DNA of 25,000 bases from Owenia fusiformis. Lineage: Eukaryota > Annelida > Polychaeta > Sabellida > Oweniidae. The stretch is taken from the NCBI GenBank assembly GCA_903813345.2, contig CAIIXF020000175.1:1-25000 (forward strand), in the 5' to 3' direction. This document shows positions 13,201-22,200 of this stretch, one piece after another (position 1 is the first letter of the stretch; each line of letters starts with the position of its first letter). Made by a program: the position numbers and the translations under genes. The notes below the pieces were generated by a model. It was not told the DNA's origin, ran no database searches, and saw only the letters and a list, made by a program, of their open reading frames with translations.

Positions 13201-16200
13201 TATATTTCCTCAAGAGTAAGAAGGCATTTAGAATAAAGATTTCTCTATTTTAATTGTGAAGAATAGATCTGTATTGTGTAGTTTAGTAGTTATGTTGTTA
13301 TGTCGCACATGGTCTATAGATGTGTCAATTGTAGTATATATGTAGGTCTAGAAAGTTAATATGGAATTGTTTGTGTAGAACATCAGATTGTCTAATCTGA
13401 AATTATAGATTTGTCTAGTATGTGGAATGTAGTCTTCAATAATGTAATTGTATGTGAATACAGATTTGTTGATATGTTACAGATATAGATCCCAAGCCCA
13501 AGGGTCTCTTGCAGCGTCTAAGTGGTTATAAAGCATATAACAACATAAACAGACAATAAAAGAATAGAAAATTAAGGCATTTAGTTATTGTAAAATACTA
13601 CACAGAGAGATAGAGGGGATACAAATTCAATGTTGTTAGTTATGTTTTCTATCAAGTTTAAAGCCTACACATTGTTAAATATGTACATGTACAAAGATAA
13701 ATGAAGATTTAGAGAAAACTGACCGACCTGTTGGGCAGAGAGTCTCATTTTGGCGATCTCTTGCGATTGTTTAAAGAGCAGTTGACGCTCCTTGCTGGCA
13801 GCCTTGTTAGCTTCCTGTAATCGCTTGATTTCAGCCTGAAACATAAAACATACAAAGGTTACTTAAATACATAGAATTAACTACCCCAATTTAAAGAGCA
13901 AAAATACCGTGGCATTGGAATGGGAAAAACAGGAATGTATTCCCTCTTACGAACATATAAAACCAACAAGCTCTCATTGACCAATCAAAATAAAGTATTT
14001 TAATATCAAGACTAATAATATTCTATATCTCACCTGTTCCTGCTGTAGCCTTAGCAACAAGCCACGCTGTTTCTTCCTGATCTGTGGGTAGGCATCATCA
14101 GCACCTTTGTCACGTACACGTTTCTTTTGTTGTTCTAACCAGGACATCTCTGCCTTTGTCTTTTCCCTTAATGCCTTTTCTCTCAATTTCAACAGTGAGG
14201 CCTATATGAAATAAATAAACATTTTATATCTGGGCATCCATGATTGTTTTAAAATGAAATGGTACCTTTCTATGGGATCATATAGTGAAAAAAATTTCAC
14301 TCATTCTAGATTCTGACTTTTCTCTGATTCTAAAATTCCCATTTTAGTCATTATGATTAATGATTTTAAAATTAAAAAAAAGAAATTGGATTTCCCCAAC
14401 TTTTAAATACATGTACCTGATGTTTAGCTCTAATCTCTTCTTCCCTCATGTATTGTTGGACCATCTGTGTGGTGAACCTATTGAAGGAGTCTTCTCCTGT
14501 AAATGGTGAACTCAGCTCATCTAGGCTCCATTTGGAACTGGCTGCAATTACAAGAGGGCTCTACCGTGAATATTGAATTTAAGGCTTTTATAACAGAGAA
14601 CTTATATTAGTTAATTTACTTGTTACTTGTTTCTTTACTTGCGTTTCAGTAGGGTTTCCAAAAGGATTTCTTCTAGATAAATGTGTCAGATCAGAAAATC
14701 TCTGATTTAAAAACACCACTTATTTTTTGAATTTCACGAGCTTCTACATTTAAAAATACTAGAAAAAGTGTTGGGAATTTACCCTGCGTGTAGAGTCTAG
14801 TTAAACTACACTCTGCCTAGTAGAGACCATATTACAGTTTAGCAGCCCCGCCCCCACTACGGGTACCGGTGACAATGTGGGTAAATCACTTTTGACCTAC
14901 GCGCTGACGCCAAATGCGTTCTAATTAAATATGCGCATGTCATTGGTCAATTCCGGGCTCAACGATGAAGTGAGAAGGAATGACCATATAAAGAACGTCG
15001 GTCAAATTTGGCCGCTGAACACTGATTGGCGCGGTGAGTTCACAGGTTAATTTTAGTTTGAAAGAGTGAAGACGAAGCTCTCTTTTAAGAAGTGAAGTCA
15101 AACGGATGCAAAGGGTATTGGGAATTTTGCATTTTACCCAATTACTTCAAAGGAAAGATGTGCATACTATTAATTTTATTTTTAATAATGAGAAGATCTC
15201 TGTATTTTTATTTCAAAATATGAAGATAACAGCATTTGTTTAGTAGATACCTAGACAGATATATCGATACCAAAGTTCATTTTATTTTTATGGCATAAAA
15301 ATGACCATGCACTTAATCTCAGTTCACTTCTAGAAAAATCAACAAACGTGATCATAATGGTCAAGCATTTAGTAAGTTTTATACACTGTACGTGAATCAT
15401 ATAAAGTCTTAATTTAGGACCCTAGATGATAAATCAACGAAAGGTCCTTGCTATGACAGATGTAAATTGAATAGTCAACATCGTAAGATAACTTCATAGA
15501 CATATGCAGTAAAACACACATGCAGTGTAAGTACTAGTGTGTTACTAATCTTTAGACATGGACAGGAAAAGGAAACTATATCACAACATTTTCCACTTTT
15601 TACCAGAACAATTTAACTCACTGTTTAAAGATGGGCCAGTTACTATCGACTTTCCGACAGATACTGAGCTAGCAGATGCATATCAACTGATCAATGACGC
15701 CGTTGATAAAGAGCTAGGATTTGGTTCTGATGAATACCCGAACCTGGAATATCTCCTGGATGCGATGACTCACGATTCAGTGCTACCATTTGTAGTAAAA
15801 GAGCCATTATCTAAGAAAGTTGTTGGATTCTTCTTTATAGCCCCTACTAGGTTTCACAGGGGAGTAAACCCTTTATATTGTGATATGAACATTGTGCTTC
15901 AATCGTCATACAGGACACTTGAGTATTTGAATGATTTACTGAACTCTGTCGTATGGAGGTTTGTGGAGATTCTTGGCTATGAGGGGTTCATAGGGGAGCA
16001 CCTGACCAATGATGACGAGGGTCTGAGGAATCTGGTGAAATTACAGGGCTATGAAATACTTGGCAGACTACCTTGTGTGACCCAATTGAAGCATTCAGGG
16101 CCTGTTGATAGTGTCATCATCATGAGGAGATTTAACAAAGATGCAAAGCTTGTAAGTCATTTTGGCTGATTTTGAAGAAAAGATGAAAGAAAAGTTAAGA

Positions 16201-19200
16201 AGCAATTTAGAGCAGATACTTTTACATAAAAATAACAACTTTTGAATGTCAAGATTAAACAGCTCATACTCAAGAGTTCAAAAATACAAATCAATATGTG
16301 CTACAAATATTACTCAACAGCACAATGTGTTTTTACTTTTTCCAGTGCTCACAAACTGAGGTCAGACCCAGGATTGTTGTTCCAATTCCAGACATAACTG
16401 AGATCAGAGTAAACAATCAACCAAAGAAGGCAACACCAAGAACATGCATCCTTCAAGATGGACGTAAAATACTGGTTGATTATGCAAATCAAGATGAACT
16501 CCAAACAATATATGAACTCTTTGTCAAGGCTCAGAAAGAAGGGGATGGATATGCAATTGATGAATATCCAACATACAATCATTTCATATACAAGTTCAGG
16601 AAAGGTCATGTTTTCAGTATGAAGGTCATTGATGGCAAAATTGTTGGGTTTGTGTCTGTTATTCCCACTCAATTCAGTAGACGTGCAAATCCATCTCTTG
16701 CTGGTGGACCAATGTACATAACTCATGAAATCAGAGGAAAGGGTAATTTTCTTAGAATACTGTCAACCAATTTTCTTCTTGGGATAGAATGTGGATATAA
16801 TGGCTCAATTGGAGATACATTTGTCATAAATAAGCCAGTTGTTCGTGTATCTGGAGGTAAGGATGGTTCCGATATTATTGCCACAATTCCAAGGTCAGCA
16901 TACGTGGCAGGAGATGGTTGGGTGGATACATATGTCACTGGTGGCAAATTTTCAGATAAAAGGCTATTTAACAATGAAGGTTTTGCAATGATTAAAGATG
17001 TTATGGCTAAACTTTGACATGTGAATAAGGAATGATCAACCTCAATATCTTACAAAGGTTATAATTATTGCGGGGTAATAATGCTTTACAAGCCTTAGGG
17101 CCCTCAACAAATATGTAAATTGTACACAAGTTAAATATAAAAATAAACATCACATAGGATGATTCCAATCTATCCCAGGTATCAGAGAGGTACCAAAATA
17201 GCCAAATTCCACAACATAGATTTCAAATACGATGCACTCCAATCTTTACTGTTCCACAACTAGTTACTTTGACGGAACACCAATGTAACAAAATGGATGA
17301 ACTTACTGGTTAAGAGTTTTTGGTTTTCTCGCTTTTGTTACATTATACGTAAGTTTCAATCGAGAAAACAAAAAACTTGTATCCAGGAAGTTCATCCATT
17401 TTGTTACATTGACGTTCTGTCAAAGTAACTAGTTGTGGAACAGTGAATCTTAATGTAACCCTGAGGAATAGTAGAACACTATATATGGCATATCTACATG
17501 GTAAGGTTACATACGTATATGGAAATCATCAGATGACATGGATCCATGGTCAGACAGACTGCTCTGATCTTTTTTCTGATTCTCCTTCTTAGCACGTCTA
17601 CGATGGCCTTCAGAGGGCAGCACCATACGGAATGATCTCTCTTCGATTTCATCTTCCGTCATCGATTCATCAAACTGCATGCTGTAATCAGCATCTGAAC
17701 CTGAAATTGAGAGATGTTTTGTAAATTATCCTGACAACCCAAACAAGGTATAAAGCATGACAAAATGTCACCACTACCAGACACTAAAAATGGCTGTAAC
17801 AAAAATGTCACCACCTTGAAAAATGTTATCCCCTAATACTAGTCACTAAAAGTGGCTGTAACAAATGTCAGCACCTTGAAAAATGTTACCCCCTAATACT
17901 AGTGACAAAAAATGGCTGTAACAAAATGTCAGCACCTTGAAAAATGTTACCCCCTAATACCAATCACTAAAAATAGATGACAAAATGTCACCACCTTGAA
18001 AAATGTTACCCCCTAATACTAGTCACTAAAAATGGCTGTAACAAAATGTCACCACCTTGAAAATGTTACACCCTAGTACCAGTCACTAAAAATGGCTGTA
18101 ACAAAATGTCACCACCTTGAAAAATGTTGCCCTCTAATACCAGTCGCTAAAAATGGCTGTAACAAAATGTCACCACCTTGAAAATGTTGCCTCCTAATAC
18201 CAGTCACTAAAAATGGCTGTAACAAAATGTCACCACCTTGAAAAATGTAACCCCCTAATACCAGTCACTAAAAATGGCTGTAACAAAATGTCACCACCTT
18301 GAAAAATGTTACCCCCTAATACCAGTCACTAAAAATGGCTGTAACAAAATGTCACCACCTTGAAAAATGTTGCCCCCTAATACCAGTCACTAAAAATGGC
18401 TGTAACAAAATGTCACCACCTTGAAAAATGTTACCCCCTAATACCAGTCACTAAAAATGGCTGTAACAATATATCCCAACTACTTGTAGTTGTTGATGAC
18501 ATATTGGCCCAAACACTTATGTTTTTTACTGTTCGTTCACTGTTATTTCTACTGTAGGCATTTTCAAATTATTTTTTATGTTTGAATGTTACTATAAGAT
18601 TGGTACCTTTATCGCTTGGAAGATCTTCCAGTATGCTTTCTGTAGGGTCTATAGCAGATATATCTAATCCAGTTAGAGTCTTTATACTGCTTGAATATCC
18701 AGTTTTACCAGGTTTCATATCTGTAGCAGTTCCAACACTTGCTGTTCCAACACTTGCTGTCCCGACACTTGCTGTTCCAACACTTGCTGTTCTAAAACTT
18801 GCTGTTGCTATACTTCCAGTATCTGTCTTAACAGATCCAATATCAGATTTTTGTGTCCTAGATATTGAGTAGCTTGATTTAGATTGTGAAAGACTGTCAA
18901 AACTATCTGTGGCATATGTGTTTGAGTGTGCTGAGTGGGATCTAGGGCCAGAATACTGGGAGTGTTGTGAATATTGGGTCCCTTGTTCTTTACCATCAGT
19001 GTTGAATCTCACCTAGAAAACAATGAGTTATATTACAGCAAATTAAAGGATGTGCAAAAATATAGCCAAAAGAGGGACCTGGTCAAAAAATCACATTTCT
19101 ACATATGTATGTTACTATTTTTGGACAGTTCCACCACGATTACTTTTCTAATATTCTAACCTTGGCAATTATTTAGCTGGTAAATTTCTTATTAATACAT

Positions 19201-22200
19201 TCAGATGATGATTAATATAAAATAAAAGGAAAAATAAAAAAATTCTACTGGAAACTATAATACACATGCTATTTTCCAATGTAAATTCTACATACGAAGT
19301 ACTACAACGTCCCACCATATATTGAACCCCATACTGACCTGTCTATATAGGTCCAGCTGTGATTGCCTATGTGCCTCAAGAGCAGATGTTACAGCAGCTG
19401 TGGCAGCAGCTGTTGCTGTATCTGCAGCTAGTTTCCCAATGTCTCTCTGCTGCAAGGCGTCAACTTGTCTCAGACTAGAAACATTTGCCTGAAAAAAAAC
19501 CACAATGTGTTAAAGTGGCCTCTGACTCGAAATTCAAAAACCACAATAAAAGCCATTAACCTTGCAGCCTCAACATACGTTGATACAAACTTATTTTTCT
19601 GTAAATGTCTAAGAATGAAAAATGTGTTTGCAATAAAACAGTTTTAATAAATTAACATGTATTTTCAATTATTTTACCTCGGCCAGTTGTTTTGCAGCCT
19701 CTGCTGTTGCCTTTGCAGCCTCAGCTTGAGAGGCTACCAGATGTTGGGTAGAATCCTGGAGCTTTGTAGCAGCCTCATTGCGAATCTGAATAACAGTAAG
19801 AACTCAATTCAAATCATTTACGCAATGTTCACTCATTAATAAAGGCTATCACATATTTTTTAGAATATCAAATGTTCAATGGTTCAAAAGGTGATTGCAG
19901 ATCAAAATGAGATTTGTTTGCACATTGATGAGATTTATCCAGAATATTCCTTATAACCATTATCCCAAGTTGAGCTTTTATTGACGCATGAATGACTGTA
20001 TAAAAAATACAGTCACACTTTCTTTCAAATTCTACAAATGTCTGCAATAAAACGCAATTTACCTGGGCAATTGCATTACTAGCTGACTGTGATACTTCAG
20101 CAGATCTTCTCTTGGATTCTTCCAGTTGTCTCATGGCATCAATGGACTCCTGTTGTGCCTTCTCTTTCAGCTTGGCTAGATCTTGTTCATGCTGCTGCTG
20201 GCGTGACTGAAATAGAACAGCAACTGAACTTTGAAATAAGTCTTCAAGAAACGTCTCTCCCATCCTATAGAGCACAAGGCAGTGATTTAATGGTTTACTT
20301 CCTATAGGCTAACATAATTAGTTTTTATAACTTGTAGGACTGATGCAATAGTGAGCAACAGTTAAATTCAATATATTTATATTAATGTTTGATTCTGTAA
20401 ATCAACTTCCATAAAAGACCTAATCAATTTTGTTTTGACTTAACATCAACCCAACCTACTGACTCCACCCCCATCTAATGTACATAAGTCTTTTGATTAA
20501 TAATGTCTTTACCAGCCCCCTTATATACTGACCTTTAAAACCTGTGCTAGGGCGACACTCTCCTGTTGTGCCCCAGCTGTTGATCTGACCCTCTCCATAC
20601 TATTGATCTGTCGCATTGATTCCTCCATTCCTTCAAGGTAGTTCAGCTCAGACAGCATACGTCTCTCCAAAGAGTTTGGGGACATCCTCCCTGGGCCTGA
20701 GTAAGCCATGTTAGCCCTTGCATGCACTGACAGAGGATCTCGTCTTGGTCTGCTAATGTCCTCAGCTAAGCTGGAGATATCTGACTCAAAGGAGTCATCT
20801 TTGGATTGGGTACGTTTAGTATGAGCCAAAGAGCGGGTATGACTGGTAGGACTGGGGCTTGGTGATAATGTCTTCTCATGAACTTCACTGAAATATCAAA
20901 GTATTATATCTTTTTTCATTTACAAGTGTTATCCAACAAGAGTCGAACATAAGCACCAACCAGAGAAATAATTTGAAAATACTGTTTTGGAGCTCACTTT
21001 AATTTCTCTGATCCTATTATTATGATATCATAAAGAGGGAGAACATTTGTATTATGCAGTTCAAAGATTATAGATCATAAATTCATAATACAAAAATATG
21101 TACCCTGTTGAGACTAAAATAATGCATAAGAAGAAATATCAAAAATAGAATTATTTTTAAAATACTATTTCCTATCAGTATTCAACTCCAGTATAGAAAG
21201 TTTACCTGTCAATTGTAGATGACAAAGAAGCCTCTAATGTATCATCTAGGGGCAGATGCTTAGCCTCTTTCACAGGGCTAACTGCCATTCTCTCCAAACT
21301 TGCACTCGTCATGCCAGTAGAATAGACCTCTTTGGGGAGCCCTGAATAAGTCTGTCTTGCCTCTCCATCAATCCCTTCCATTAACTTTGACCTTTGACTG
21401 ACCTCGGTTGTCCTTGACCTCTGACTAACTTCAGATGGTCTTGACCTCTGACTGGCCTCAGATGGCCTTGACATTTTTGAGTAATCATCAGTGATACTAT
21501 GTAATGATGACGATCGTACAGGGTGAGGAGAGCTAATGGCAGGAACAGGAACTTTATACTTCTCAAATTCGTCTTTATAAGTGGGACTTTCAAGTGGTTT
21601 GGGTTCAGTTCCTGGTGATCTGTAGTTTTGTGGTTGCGACCCTGACCTTTGCTGGAGAGGTGACCTTGAGAGGATATCAGATTGATACGTGAGGGATGGA
21701 GATGCAGCAGGCTGAGTGGATGCTGTTTGTAATTCACCTGAAATATTTCACCAAAATAATATAACATCTTACATGTAGGTTACTTCAAAGCATATATAAA
21801 ATAAGATTAAACTGTTTTCCACAAAAATATATGGAATATGAATCATATGAATTCTTTCAAGTTATATTTATACCGCTGTAACATGCTTTTTATGTTGCTC
21901 ATACTGTCTCATTGTTTCAATCCTGAAATAGAATATAACACTTGCAGAATATATTAAACACATGAAATTATGAATCAATTTCTATCTACCCAAAACACTG
22001 AACATGAATACCATATGACAAGGGAATGCGATACCATATGACAAGGGAATGCGATACCATATGACAAGGGAATACAATACCATATGACAAGGGAATGCGA
22101 TACCATATGACAAGGGAATGCGATACCATATGACAAGGGAATGCGATACCATATGACAAGGGAATACAATACCATATGACAAGGGAATACGATACCATAT

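Noticed and set aside
16152-16169. GNAT exon 1 as an independent 203-residue gene
   Set aside because: The extra codons run into a perfect GTAAGT donor, and splicing joins the second homologous domain in phase 0.
16349-16974. Minus-strand open frames of 125 and 83 codons opposite the GNAT gene
   Set aside because: They are antisense to a frame with clear internal domain homology, and no splice logic links them to CEP350.
17794-18460. CRISPR-like or RNA-gene array
   Set aside because: There is no repeat/spacer alternation; the whole 60-bp unit repeats, which fits a minisatellite.
21381-21767. 128-codon minus-strand frame over window exon 6
   Set aside because: Wrong phase for both neighbouring exons; the other frame carries the regular SRPSEASQR repeat.
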